A program made the translations under genes and the position numbers. From Trochalopteron elliotii (Eukaryota > Chordata > Aves > Passeriformes > Leiothrichidae), in assembly GCA_024734555.1 (NCBI GenBank), contig JANPWX010020150.1, positions 3,217,391-3,281,390 of the forward strand: DNA of 64,000 nucleotides, in the 5' to 3' direction. The notes beneath the pieces are model-generated. The model was not told the origin of the DNA. It made no database searches and was given only the letters and a program-made list of their open reading frames with translations. Of the stretch, positions 48,893 to 61,649 are shown piece after piece; the first letter of the stretch is position 1, and each line of letters opens with the position of its first letter.

Positions 48893-49235
48893 TCACAGAA
48901 TCATAGAACAGTTTGGGTTGGAAGTGATCCCAAAGGTCCTCTATTTCCAACCCACTGCCCTGAGAAGGGGTGCCACTGACTAAGTTAAGATTGTGCCAAG
49001 CCCCATCCAGCCAGGCTTTGAACACTTCCAGGGATAGTGCAGCCACAGCTTCTCTGGGCAACCTAAGCTAGGGTTTTACCATCCTCACAGGAAAGAATGT
49101 CTTCCTAGTATCTAATCTAAATGTCTCCTCTTTAGTTTAAAGCCATTCTCACTTGTTCTATCACCATATGCATGTGGAAAAATAATTCTTCCACATTTAT
49201 ATTTCCCTTATCTATAATTCCTATATAATCCTGGT
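48893..49235 (-). mobile_element. CR1 retrotransposon fragment
   Basis: Minus-strand CR1 of about 340 bp. It opens with cacagaatcatagaacagtt and tgggttggaagtgatccc, then ccccatccagccaggctttg, gaacacttccagggatagt, agtatctaatctaaatgtc, ctttagtttaaagccattct and cacttgttctatcacc. Similarity fades by about 49,235. Its minus strand keeps REAVAALSLEVFKAWLDGAW (within 48873-49061), a piece of the ORF2 C-terminus. Confidence 0.94.
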
Positions 49236-51271
49236 TCAGCTGACTTCTGAGGAAACAAGCAAGTCAAAAAAACAGGTTTTTGTTTTACAATCCACCTTTC
49301 TTTCTGAGAGAAAGAGTAATTCAATTCCATCCCAAAGTGTTAAAAAGGTTAGAGTTGAAGGACTGTAAATTTATACTCTAAGAAATATTTGAAAGATTTT
49401 ATTTTGTTGAAGATGACATTTAAAAAACTGAGACTTAAGAGAAATTTTCTGGAAGGGCAGTAAATCTATAAACTCATCTTATTTCAAGTAATTAAGCTCA
49501 AACTCTCATGTTGAAAAATTTCATACCTTTTGTTTTCTGTCATGTCAGGACAACTGGCCTACACATGGCTTCTATCAGGCGGAGAAACAATAGGATATGA
49601 GAAGGAACTGTTAGGAAATGGATTTTCCCTACAGATGCTGTAGCTTGAATTGTCTGAAACCACAGAAAGACAGAATACTGACCCCAAATGTGGACACAGC
49701 AGACAAAAAACAGTGGTTCAAGTGAGGAGGGTGAACATGGATTTAAAGGATCAGTTAACCGAGGAATTGTGACTCTTGTTAGTGATTCACAATCAGCAGC
49801 TGCTTCTCTCTCAGACCACATTAGCTCTCTTTGATATGAGTGAAATTTATTGAGATAAGAAAACCTTTTCCTCTGTTTTTTTTTTTTGTTTTCCCTTTTT
49901 TTAGACATCTGTTTCAGTTTCTGTCTATGGCTGCCCAATACTTCCATTTTGAAGGGGGCTGAGAGTTTGTGCACTGCCATATCCATTATTTTTCACTTTG
50001 TTGGTTGCTAAGCAGTCCCTTGTTGCTAAGTAGGGTATGAGCACTTAATTTACTACATTCTTTTTTCTCGTACCAGATTTTAGAAATTGCAGATCCTGTT
50101 TAATCAATGTGTAAATGCATGCTTTTGATGTATTTTTCCTAAGAGCAATATTTTGATCATTCTTAATGATACTTAATGAAGTCACCGCATGATTTCTGAT
50201 TGTACCTAATTGAAGCTTGTGACTTGCATTTCAATGCTATCATCTTACAGTTTTATGTCTATCAGATGAAACTTTACAAGAACCCAAATAAATTAAGAAA
50301 TATACTGACTTGATGCATTTCTTGGAATTAAGTTGCTTGGAAAAATACGTATAAATTTTCAAATTAGCTGTAGGGCAAAAAGTGTCTCTTATATTACAAG
50401 TCTGAGGTGGAAGAGGCGCAAGAAATTGAGATGGCTTATTATTGTGTATTGTTAGCTTACATAAAATGAGCTAAAACTGTAGGACAGGCTCTTAAGAATA
50501 GAGTCCCTTAAAAAGCTATCAGAACATCTAATTACATAGAATTTTAATGAACATACAAGTTTTTTATGATGCTGAAAACATATTGGCATTGTACAAGCAC
50601 AGACATATGACAAACACTGCCCTATATAATTTGTAAAGTAAAATTCAGATCTTGCAAGTATTTATTATCAAGAAACAGTCACACAAATTTGATAAAATCA
50701 TCAGACCTATTTATTTGATAAAATTTTGGGGTCCTTCATTATCTGGTGAGCTGAGTGCCCAGTTTGGCAAAGATAAGAAGGGCAAACAAGTATTTTCAGA
50801 CTAATGGAGAAAAATATCATACAGACATCTCCTCCACCAAACTAACAGTAATGCAAGAGCAAGGAAATCTTTCCACAGAAGAAATGTTCCAGTGTTTTTT
50901 GACACCTTTCAGTTGATTGTCACTTTTAAAGAATTTGAAATTATATGTGGTATTGCTTTCAACTCTCCTGATTTGGCATCTGTATCTGGGAGAGCCCTTG
51001 TGAAACCTTTTTATAATTTACCATCCACAGATAAGCCACAACAGCTGGTTTTAAGTGGAAAAAGGAATTTTGATGTCTATGCATTTTTATTACATCAGCA
51101 GTCAAAGTCAGTGAAATAGATCTTTCTCCTTACATCCATATCATCACTATTCCTACTTCTATTTGTTCACGTTCCTGTCTTTTACTTATTTGATTTCTTT
51201 TTCTGCTCACAATCAAGAGTTGCATAGTTAAAAAGTTTTTTTTAAAAATAAAAAATTTAGAAAGAGCAAAT
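49236..51271. other. Unique non-coding sequence
   Basis: About 2 kb without recognisable gene or repeat. An open frame of 148 codons on the minus strand (49540-49986) overlaps an A/T run (KKKKQRK-type stretch) and has no recognisable domain. I judge it to be chance. Confidence 0.5.
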
Positions 51272-51345
51272 GCTTGAACAGGAAGATTGGAGCCAATGAC
51301 CCACTGTGGTTCCTTCTAATCTGACTGAATCTGTGATTCTGTGAA
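51272..51345 (+). mobile_element. CR1 3'-end fragment
   Basis: The last ~70 bp of a plus-strand CR1: gattggagccaatgaccca, ctgtggttccttctaatctg, then tail units atctgtgattctgtgaa. It is diverged in the middle, but the order (gga..atgacc..ggttcc..TGTGATTCTGTGA) is the CR1 terminal order. It is 5' truncated almost completely. Confidence 0.85.
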
Positions 51346-51861
51346 ATGTTCAACACAAAAAAAGAAAAGAAAAAAAAATTACGAGATGTAGTCTTTGGCA
51401 ACAGAGTTTACAGGTTACCTGAGACAGCCTGAAGAATAAATAAAGTGTCCTAAGTAAAGTGTTTTCAGGCTTTTTAATAAAGGTGCTAAGAGAAAGTGGT
51501 AAAAAGAGAGCTGTTAAATATATGGGTGCTCTTAAATCCTGTAAGTGACTTCTGACTCACAGTACAAGTCAATGGACTTTGCAAGTTACTTATGTTCAAG
51601 CCATGTGGCAAATCTCAGCATGGAATAATGCCACATTTTACGTGGTCTGTTGGCAGAATGAGTCAGAGCTCTTAGCTGGGTTGTGACAGGGTTGTTGCAA
51701 AGCACAGAGAGAGTTGACTTAAGAAAACATCATTCGAAAGCCATCAGGAGTCAAGAGGGTCTGCTGCCTGCTAACTTCATAGTCAGAGTATGCTTGTGGG
51801 TCAGCTTAGTGGAGCAGAAAGTGAAATCTTGTTACAAGAAATGTCTATATCTTTCTGCTTG

Positions 51862-51899
51862 TTCAATTTCTTTTTTTTTTTTTTTTTTTTTTTCAATTT
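51862..51899 (-). repeat. T(23) run flanked by TTCAATTT direct repeats
   Basis: TTCAATTT occurs at 51862-51869 and again at 51892-51899, with c and then 23 T between (51871-51893; the last two T belong to the second repeat). Read on the minus strand it resembles a bare poly(A) insert inside a short target-site duplication. Simple slippage of a T run is the alternative. Confidence 0.55.
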
Positions 51900-54800
51900 A
51901 GGACATGAAAGATCATTAATGGAAGAGACAGGAGATACCTATGTCAGGCTTTATGCTAACCTAAAGATGTAAAGTAGAATAGGTGTCCTTGTCCTTTCAG
52001 ACTCACCTCCGCTGCCACTGGAACAATGACATGAGGCCATTGGAGTGAATTTACAACAATAATTTTTAAAACTTGTTATTATTTTTCCCCCATTGTTCTT
52101 GTAGGAGTGGTTCTCCGAAAAGGTTTCTAGGTCCCAGTAGATAAAAGACTATTAATGGACTAAACATAATTTACTCGTGGTCATTTATACTGATCTATTC
52201 CATGTTAAAATTACCTTTAGCTCAAGTAGCAGTTTTTCCACTCTCTCTATTCCATACTAGTTTTATTTTTGCTTGGTTCAACAAAAGAAATTCCTTCAGT
52301 GTTCTCTCAGAAGATGAATGCTCCTTTTGTTCTGACCAGCCTAGTAATTCTGTGACTTCCTCCAGGTATCAGATCAAATTACTTTTAAATTAATATGCAC
52401 TCTAAATGGCAAAATTTGGATATAAAAAAAGATCATTTTACATGTTGAGGAGAACATAAACAATCTCTTTGGTCTATTCATGTATTTACGAAGTAATAAT
52501 ACAGGACTCAGCTGAGCTGCTTTAAATTCACAGTGCACTTGATTATATGACTATTTTTTGGCATTGCCCCTATCCTGGCCAAAGAGCATTGCTCAATTCT
52601 ACCACCACCGATTCTACATCAATGTCTCCATCCACCCTGTTCCATATTGCATTCAAAATGAGAGGAAAAAAAATCAAAGATTGGGTTCCTGCTGGTACTA
52701 TCATTTCAAACATTTTCAAATCACTGCCTAATCAGCTCCCTTCTTGTTTCAGATTGTCAAACTCCTAAGCAAGCTATTACTCTTCCTTACAATACTAATG
52801 TTTCTTTCCAGATATACAGCATCAGCAAATCCTTGGATGATGTGAATCATTTGTTCTAAGACATGTGTGTGGAGAATATAAATAGCAGACTAAATTGTTT
52901 TTATTCTGCCCATCAGAAAATAATATTATTTTTTAAAAAGGAAACAACAAAACCAAACAAACAAAAAACTAGAATGAGAAATAGAAGGAAATTCATAATC
53001 TGTATTACAGAGCAATGTACTCACTACTTGCATACATCAAGCAAAATTTGGAGGTATTTCTGATGAGAAAGAAGGAGTTAAGTTGCAGAGCAGGAAGACT
53101 TTTTCATTCCTGACCTTAAAATATTTACACCTTTTTTTTTTTCCCCAGCCGTTTTAACAGCTAAAAGATGAACACCGAATTATGGAAGAACAATGAAAAT
53201 CTAAAACTTTTGAATATTTCTGGCAAGTTTGTGGGGAGTCCTTGAATAAAACTGACAAGCATAGGAGCAGAGGGGAAAGCACAGGATGGGAGGAAAGAGA
53301 GGAAATTTATTGGTTAGGAGGGTTTTGTTTGTTTGTTTATCTTTGTTTCGTTTTTTAACAATTAAAAGATTCTCAAGGAGTAAGTCCATTTTACATGTGA
53401 AGAAGGGAGAGGAAAGGATGCTGAAGCTGTTTGCTCTCTCCCCTACCCCAGTCCTGGCTATGTGGTAGTAGGCACCAGACAAATGTTTCAATCTTCCCAT
53501 TCATTAACTTATGAAGCTCTTTTAAAGACATGAGTTTAGACTCTGCCAAATATATGCTGGGCTTGTAATGAAGAAAAATGTCCACTTGAAACACAGCTCA
53601 GACTGTGGAATTCATTTCACTTTGGAACTTCTATGGTTGTTTAATTGGAGTGACATTTGGTCAGTTTCGTTAGATCTGGATTCAGACCAGGGACTTAGAG
53701 GTGGAGCTCCAACAAATTCGCTCCTCTAAAGCTGATAGTTAATGTTTTAATTGTTGTGATACTTTTACTGTCAGTTAGCCTTGCATTACTGTTAATGTTT
53801 CTTTGGCTTATCATCTCCTAGAATGAATTCCCCATCTTGTTTGTAATTTCTGTGTTTTCCCAGAATGGCTGAATTGTCCAGAACTCATGAGAATTTGTGC
53901 ATTGTCTAAATAAGAGCATTACTGGAGCAGAAAATTCCAAAAAGAAACCCTCAGGGCTGCTAGGAAATTATTATGGTACTTGAATGGGATGTGTAGTTCT
54001 CTTATGGCTGTAAAATAGCAAGGAACTGGCTAGTTCACACACTACTGATTTGAAACAAAAATTGTTTAACACTGATAGCTCTTGAACTGATATTTCTGAA
54101 TCTTGAATTAAATTATCTTACTTTTCTGGTCTCAGGCCATTGTGCTATATGACACAGAAAAGATAAAAGAAGCTACTTCAAATCAGGATTTACCTAATCA
54201 GATATAAGTTATAAGCAACTTTAACAGAACTACTCAGTTACAAACATACCTGTGTAATCAATGGAGAGAAACAGTCACAGCTCAGACACAACTTCACTGT
54301 TCTGAAGTAGGTCTACAAAGCAGATGATGTGGGAGAAGTCAGAGCATTTCACTCCTCAGATCAAGGAGTGATTCCTTCTTCTAGATCAAGGAGATGAGCT
54401 GTGGATTTCTACACTGTAGACGTTTAACATAAAGAAAGCTGAATCCCTCTCTGAGTACTATTCCTAGCTAATTTCCTAATAAACTTTTTTCCCTTTCATG
54501 GTAGTAAAAGGAGAGTAAAGATGAACTAAAATAATGGGTTTCGTACAAAAATAAACACGTCTTGAAGCTCATTGCGCATGCAATATGTGGATGGAATCAA
54601 GGATCACTGAAAAATTTGGAGATGGAGGTGGGCAAATAAACTGTATAGAATCAGTTAATGCATTGCCTAACTATATCTATGGTTATCTTATAGCAAATAT
54701 AAATAATTACTTTGGTTACTCACACAGGTCTTCCAATATCTGAATCAAATAAAGATGATGTGAGGGTGTATATGTCCATTTTTAGTCACAAATTTGATCT

Positions 54801-56295
54801 AGAGACCTCAGGCCAAGATGCATGAGCAAATAAATGTTCTGTTATTGCATGAAAATCTGCAGAAAATTTTAGGTTGAAAAAGTCACATTAAAAAAAAAAA
54901 TCATGAATAAACAAATTAATTAAACCCCAAAAATGTGTTTACAAAATCACAATATATTGCTTAACAAGAACTCAGGCAAAATCTATTTTCTACAGAACCT
55001 TAAAAGCTGTATTAGCTATAAAGTTCTTTGCTTTCTCTATGCTTGTTCAAGCTTCTGTAAATAGGTAGTTTTGTAAATACAAGTATATACTCATAGTAAT
55101 TTTGATACTCTTATTATAGCCTGTCATTATAATTAGTAAATCACTACTTGATAAGTTCTGATAAAACTTGATGAAAGGAAAATGGGTAGAAGTTTGGAGA
55201 AAATTCCTCTTAACAATATCCTCAACTTTACAGAGCATATCTGAGAAATTTCTCTAAATAATGAAAAATATTAAGTATTTTAGTGCTTTGTTTATGTGCT
55301 CTATCTCAGGCATTTCCTAGAACAGAAGATGATATGAATTATTATCTAAATTTACCTATTTCTCTTCAGTAACTATAAGGAAAATCTAGACAGCTCTCAG
55401 TGAGATAAGCAATATATGTAACTGGTCAGATGAATTTCACTTCTTAACAAAAAAACAGATTTAATGAAGCACCTAAATGTGTTAAATTTTCACCATTCAG
55501 ATAGTTGTAAATATTAATATGGACAAGTTTAAAATACATATATATCATTCATATCAAGTGGGTTGCTCTAGACAGTTCCCAGTATAACCGAATGAATAGC
55601 AGGTGTAAACACATATTTTTATAGCTCTCTGATTTCTTCTCTTTTAAAAAAATCAATTTATTTTTAATAAAATAATTTAAAAAATTATTTCTGTTACAAG
55701 AGTGGGGAAATGAGTTCAATAACTTAGCCTTTCCTTTCTCCCCACATAAAATCATAAAAATGGCTAGGCAATGCAGTTAAAGACCTTGCAGACTACTCAG
55801 AATATAAATAATCACATCTAGTACAAATAAACAAGCAGTTACATTGTTTAACAATTAATGCCAAACTCATGAATAAGAACACAGAACAGAGACAGAAATA
55901 TTTAATTTTGTATTATGGAACATCATTAGGAACTATCTGATAAAATACAAATGTGGTAGAGTCTCTTAAAATGCATAACTTTCACATATGATCAGTTCTC
56001 TCATCAAGACACTTTATTCTTATGCAAGGAGTTTGATAATGATGGAACTGATGACATGCAGCATTTAAAAATGTGGTTTATAATAGATGTAACTCAATGG
56101 TGAAATTTCTTTTGTCTTCTCTTTTACTGTTTTCTTGTGGATGATTCTTATTGTGGGCTCTGGCAATCTGTTGTTTAAAGCTATTTCTTCTGCACACAGC
56201 CTGTGCTGAAGGACGAGGAAGTGGCTGATAAGAAAAGGTGGTGGCAGATACACTCTGAGCTAAATTATCTCTCCAAACAAAGTAGACTGGTATTT

Positions 56296-56323
56296 CTTTT
56301 CCTCCTTTTCCTCCTTTTCCTCT
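56296..56323. repeat. TTTTCCTCC tandem repeat
   Basis: Three copies of the nonamer in direct tandem on the plus strand, producing a Leu/Phe-rich open frame that is not a gene. Confidence 0.8.
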
Positions 56324-56589
56324 TCTGTGCTTTACAGTTAAGAGAGAGATTCTCTGCTCATAAGAAACATCTTTTACTTCTGTTAGTTAAAGATTCAGGG
56401 AATTCTAAATCCAGCTATTTGATGCATTGAAATCAGACCCTGGCAGGGTATAAAAACCTAGGTAACACAGACCAATTCAAAAAGTTAACTTTCTAGCAAA
56501 GCATAAACCTGATGTTAGTATAATCCAGAGGCTTCTCCACCTTGGACCATAAGAAACATGTGAGGAGTGCACACAGCTTAATTTATCTG

Positions 56590-56739
56590 ATGGCTCAAGG
56601 CATTCTTCAAATGTTTGCCTCAACCCTCATCTTAGTGATTTTGTTAATCACTTTGATCTTTGCAAAAAAAGTGGCTTGCTGTGTATATTCACCAGAGGCA
56701 CAGCATAGGAAGGAACTACAAATACAAATGGAAGTTTGA
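56590..56739 (+). CDS. Speculative 49-aa membrane microprotein ORF
   Basis: Not recognised as any known protein. An ATG at 56590 (context atctgATGg, with a favourable G at +4) opens 49 codons. Residues about 7-25 are strongly hydrophobic (MFASTLILVILLITLIFA), long enough for one membrane helix. It is followed by KKVACCVYSP, a basic and di-cysteine juxtamembrane segment. A TATAAAAA lies 134 bp upstream of the ATG (56449-56456) and an AATAAA about 195 bp after the stop (56933-56938). Such a layout can arise by chance in AT-rich DNA. There is no homology support, so I rate it low. Confidence 0.12.
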   Translation: MAQGILQMFASTLILVILLITLIFAKKVACCVYSPEAQHRKELQIQMEV

Positions 56740-57341
56740 ATGCTGGATTGTGTGCTCTTGTAAACCTGATCAGCTGAAACTGGGAAAAAATATGACCATA
56801 TCACAAGAATGTATGACACCAACAAACAGATCCAGTATAAGAAGGAGTTAAGATGTGCCACAATACAAAAACTTGGACTACCATGCCTATAACAGGGGAA
56901 GAAAGGTCCTGTGTTACAAGAGTAAATGAGAAAATAAAGTCTTACTTGCCATAAAATATTGAATGAAGAACGGACTCCTGACTACTTATTGGTTATCTCA
57001 TAATGGTGGCATAAGAGAACTTTGCATGGGAACTCATAAGGTTTTCTGAAACATTTAGAGAAGCAGAATATTAGGTTGAATTGTTCAAAAGCAATAAAAT
57101 TAACATTGTAACAGAGCAAAATATGTCCTTGTTGGAATAACAGGCAACTAGCAAGGCATCCCAAGGAAGACCCAAATACTAGAAGTGATTCCTCTTTATA
57201 TTTGGATTCTTCTTCAGCAGAATGGAGACTAACTTTTGATCCTGCACAAAGAAGTTGCAATTGCATTCATTAGGTATATTTATAAAATTTGATTTTACCA
57301 TTAACTGAAATTCCAGAACTATTTCTCTTGGCTTAATATGA

Positions 57342-57838
57342 TCCAGCAATGTGTGCCTGCAACCCAGAACACCAGCTGTGCCTGGATCTGTTGGAACAAG
57401 TCCAGAAGAAAGGCATTAAGTTGGACAAACCACTACAGTGTTTCTCTGGTGAAGAGAGGCTGAGAGAATTGGGGCTGTTCAGCCTGGAGAAGACTCATGG
57501 GAGTCTTTAGAGCATCTTACAGTATCCAAAGAAGCTACAAAAGAGATGGACAGGAACTTTTGTGAGATTATGTAGCTAAAGAATAAGGGGAATGGGCTCA
57601 AGTTGGAGGAGGGCTGGTTTAGATCAGATATTAGGAAGAAATTTTTTACTGCGAGGGTGGTGAATCACTGGAACAGCTTGTTCAGGTGATTCTGCATCCC
57701 TGGAGGTGTTCAAAAGCAGGCTGCATGGGATCCTGAGAAATCCTGTTTAATAGAAGCTGTCTCTGTCCTTAGGAGCGGGTTGGAACATGATGATCTTAAA
57801 ATCCATTCCAACCCAAACCATTCTATGGTTCTATGATT
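57342..57838 (+). mobile_element. CR1 retrotransposon fragment, ~0.5 kb, internally deleted
   Basis: Plus-strand CR1. The blocks are tccagcaatgtgtgcctgc, then (after an apparent internal deletion near 57,367-57,385) ctgttggaacaagtccagaa, gaagagaggctgagagaatt, ctgttcagcctggagaagac, tcagatattaggaagaaatt, ccctggaggtgttcaaaagc and ccattccaacccaaaccatt, with the tail ctatggttctatgattt. The ORF2 C-terminal reading is interrupted by stops. It is the longest plus-strand copy in the window. Confidence 0.94.
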
Positions 57839-58368
57839 TCTCACAAAAAGTTTAGTAACTGGAACCAAAAATCTCATCATTCTTTGCCCCTTGTGCCATT
57901 TCAAATAATAATTGCAGATTATCTCTTTAGGTATCCTCTGGAAAATGTTTTTGAAAAATCTCAACTTGGAAAGGAAAAACTTCTTGACTTCTTCTAGACC
58001 AATAAACAAGAATCCAGATTTGGAGCAATCTCCCTCATTTGTACTACGGATATGTTTCTTGAAGCTGGTTTTATCAGTTAAAATAACACCAATAGTTATA
58101 TGCCAACAATTTTTTTTTTTTAAATAAGCAAGCCACAAAGCAACAGGAAAAAAAAAACCAAAACAGAAAATATTTCCCCTAGCTCTCAAACTCTTTGTTA
58201 TTCTTCAGTATGCAGTTTCAGCCTCTTTTGTTTCCATTTTATTTGCTTTGATTTATAAGAGTTTTTATTACACAGATATTTAAAGAAATTAATGTTTAAT
58301 GTTGTTTATACAATAACTCATGGGTCTGATGCAAATTTTATTGGAATAAAAAGTGAATATTTTCATTC

Positions 58369-58420
58369 AATTTCAATTTTGATTTCAATTTCAATTTCAA
58401 TTTCAATTTCAATTTCAATT
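58369..58420. repeat. (TTTCAA)n hexamer array
   Basis: About seven near-perfect copies of TTTCAA, with one imperfect unit (ttttga) near the left end. On the plus strand it translates to an Ile-Ser dipeptide run, which is an artefact. Confidence 0.93.
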
Positions 58421-60668
58421 ATTTCAGATTGTGTTGGATTAACCTTGAAATCCCCATGTGTGAAGAGAAAATTTAATATTTGTTATTCTCTCTTTTTTTT
58501 GTGAGTGTGTTCATTATTTGTTGTTCTTTGTGTATTATTGAATTCAAATCAGAAAGTATAGCCATACTGTGTGACTTGTCTAGTCTATTGCAGCCATCAT
58601 GACTAATCAACACAGAACGTTGTGTGATCGCAATTTTCAGTCTTTGGATCCTTCCTGAATATAAGGTCATTCTTAACCAAAAAGATAATTTTTTCTAAGA
58701 AAGATGATCTTCTTCCCTAATGCATTCTATTGGCATTTTCAATTGTTTAGAGTTTAATAACAGTAGTAGTAATTTTGTCAAAATTTACACTGAAGACAGT
58801 TGCTGACACTACTAGTAGTGAATTTTGATGAACAAAGAATTCAAACCTGATTTCAGTTATTCACTTTTACACATAAAAACAATGAATGGAAAAGTAAATT
58901 TTCAATTTTATTAAATTACTTTATTAAAAAAATGTACATTTGAATATTATAGAAGTAAGAATATATTTCTTCTTACAAGAAGTCTGAGCAAACCATTTCT
59001 AACCCTCAGAATTGAAATATTGTCATTTTGCACAACAAGAAAACACAACACAGACTGAGCTGCTGTAAACACTTAGCAAAATCTTACCTGCTTTAAAGGT
59101 ATCTTGTGTTAGGAACATGAGTACAAAGGGATAGACAATCCCCATTCCTAAAAACAAACATTCCTCCTTGAGAGAAGAGTGGCAAGAGATAAAAGAGGGC
59201 AACAGCAGTCATAGCCAATGTCATAAGTTAGTGATGTGCAGAAAAATTTGCATGACTGTTAATTATATAGACAGAAACTTCAGAAATTATGAGATTGATA
59301 AATATTTATTACTTAGCCACAGAGCAACTTTAATCAGAATTTTCCTATGAAAAATTACCAACAGGAATTTTTTGTGTGTCTGAGCTTGTTTAAAATAAAA
59401 TAAAAATGGAGAATACTTGAATGATTTCACAAATTTATTTAAATGTACTTTTTTTTTTCCAATTAGTATATTTAAGCTGTATTTATGTAGAAATTCTACA
59501 CAAAATATTGCTAATATATTAAGGGAAAAAAAAAAAAGGCTTTCAAGCCAATCTAATGCTTTCCATACTTTCATTTTATTTAGAAAAAAAAATCATCATT
59601 TTGTTGACAGGACAAAATGATTGTTTCCTACAGTGAGGGAAAATTAGCTTTTCTTTATTTCATTGTTTTGTGAAAGAAAAATGAGAGTGCTAAACATTTT
59701 CTGAGAACTTTTATTCCTAAATTAAAATTATTGTACTGCACTCCCTGTTATAGTGGATACCTAGGCCTCCTAGGCTGTCAGTAGTGGTGGTAGAACACAC
59801 CTCTCCTTTAATGCAAATGAACAGAAAATGTTAGTTTTTAGAGAGTCAGAAGGTGGATCTGTAGTTTTGGATCCAATTATTATTCCAGTGAAATATTATC
59901 ATGCAAAGTTCACTTGCTGAAATACATACACTGCTGAATGCTTCAAATCGTTTCAACATCTTTATAAATATTTTGATTGTGACCAAAAATTCAATGAGAT
60001 ACCAAAGGTAGAATTAGGTCCTCTGAACATCTGATGACTTTGGAGCAGATTCGACAAAAAAGGTCTGGAGTGAAAATGTCAAGATCCAGAACAACTCACA
60101 TTCATAACCAGTAGCAGCCATCCGTGTTCCATAAAAAACTTGACATTCTCCTTGATTTAGATGCCCCAGGATCAGGTTTGTATTATTGCAGAAGACATAG
60201 TAAATACTTTATATTCTTTACAAAATATCAGAGATTTTCCATCACCCCAAAATTCTTTGTTTGTTTGAACATCTACAGCTGGTAAATTTGCAATTCGTAA
60301 CCTACTTTATTTCAAATCTAAAAATTCATTTCAGTGATACAAAATAAAAGAGTCAGAAACAAAGAAGAGAGGAAAAAAAAAAGATGGTGGGATCTCTGCA
60401 AGAAATATTTTATCCATGTTATAGAGGGATGGTTAATTATGTTAAAAGAAAAATAATGTTTCTACTTTATATTGGCAAGTAGACCTGCACATGAATCTGC
60501 TCCCTCTGACAATGGATGCTCCATAATTCGGGGATACATGCTTGAGTGCTCTTCATCGAACTCCTGTGAAGAACATGAATCAAGGATATCTCAAGAATTT
60601 ATACCACAGCAGAAAAACTTGAGTAAGGTTAACAGTGTAGCTGCTCCAGGTGGGTTAGAAAATGAACC

Positions 60669-60703
60669 CAACCAAACAAACAAACAAAAAAAAAAACAAA
60701 CCA
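60669..60703. repeat. (CAAA)n and A-rich tract
   Basis: Three CAAA units followed by an 11-base A run and caaacc. It is a small CAAA tract, the reverse strand version of the T/G tracts. Confidence 0.85.
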
Positions 60704-61486
60704 AGTGCTCTGAGCAGATATTACAGATGTGTTTGGCATGGACCTAGGAAGTACAAAGTGCAAAAAGGAAGAAATTTATTGAATATGTCAAGCTCAGGGT
60801 GAAAATTCTGGACTGCTACATAGACCAGCAAAACCTCCAAGGCAGATTTTCTGGTATTTCTAACAGATCTGTCTGCTCTGCAGCCTAGACTGACGTCAGA
60901 AAAAACATTTTTTTCGGCACCTGACTCCCTTTCTCTCTAACCATAAGGTTACCTAGGTGGCAGGCTATCTTGCACAATATTCAGTGATTTTTTTCTTCTT
61001 CTCTCTGGAAATTGATCTTAATCCCAACTAATCTATGCAAGAAGGGATTAAATTTGAGCCACAGCATCAGGAGATATGTGAGCACACCATCAGATACATG
61101 AGAAAGAGCTGTTCTTTCCAGAAATTGAATTCCTTAAGTGAGTACCCTCAGTTTATAATGAAATTACCATTTTGTCATTTACTCCCCATATGCACACATG
61201 AATATACGTATGCACACATTCATGAATGAATGTGTTCAGACATAGAGTCTAAAATGAGGGGTTTTGGTGGTCATCAACAAGCCCCAAACTCTGCACAGAA
61301 CTGGAATTCACACTTGCTGCTCAAGCTGGAAGACAGAAATAGCAAGATAATTTTCTTGTGATTACACAGCGCTTACCTTGCATTGCTTATATAGCATGAG
61401 GCTGACAGATAAAATGTAGCTATCCAAAAAATATATGTAGCAAACAATGCACTTAAAATAAAACTAGACCCTTTCTTCTGGCCTTT

Positions 61487-61606
61487 GTGAGTTTTTTTGT
61501 GTTTTGTTTTGGGTTTTTTTTGTTTTTTTTTTTTTTTTTTTTTGCTTTGTTTTGTTTTGCTTTGTTTTGGTGGTTTTTTTTTTGTTGTTGTTGTTGTTTT
61601 GTTAAT
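61487..61606. repeat. T/G-rich low-complexity tract
   Basis: TTTTG-type units, an uninterrupted T run of about 22 bases (about 61522-61543), (TTTTGC)-like units and (TTG)n at the right end (61584-61600). It resembles the tracts at 44.1 and 45.5 kb but is not adjacent to a recognisable CR1. Confidence 0.9.
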
Positions 61607-61649
61607 TTAGTAATTTAACATGCCATTCCCTTTATCAGCTCTTTGTTCT

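Larger units (their letters stand above)
51346..57341. other. Unique non-coding sequence
   Basis: About 6 kb without recognised interspersed repeats or genes. It contains A-rich and T-rich runs (51357-51378), a 23-base T run flanked by direct repeats (51862-51899), a CAAA-rich patch (52946-52970), TTTTCCTCC repeats (56296-56323), and a compact TATA/ORF/polyadenylation-signal arrangement at 56449-56938 described separately. Confidence 0.55.
57839..61485. other. Unique non-coding sequence
   Basis: AT-rich sequence without gene or interspersed repeat. It holds the TTTCAA array (58369-58420), oligo-A and oligo-T runs (58110-58121, 59449-59458, 59525-59537) and a CAAA tract (60669-60703). All open frames are under 100 codons. 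Confidence 0.55.

Noticed and set aside
58292..58504. Protein with Ile-Ser repeats
   Set aside because: Translation of the (TTTCAA)n array.
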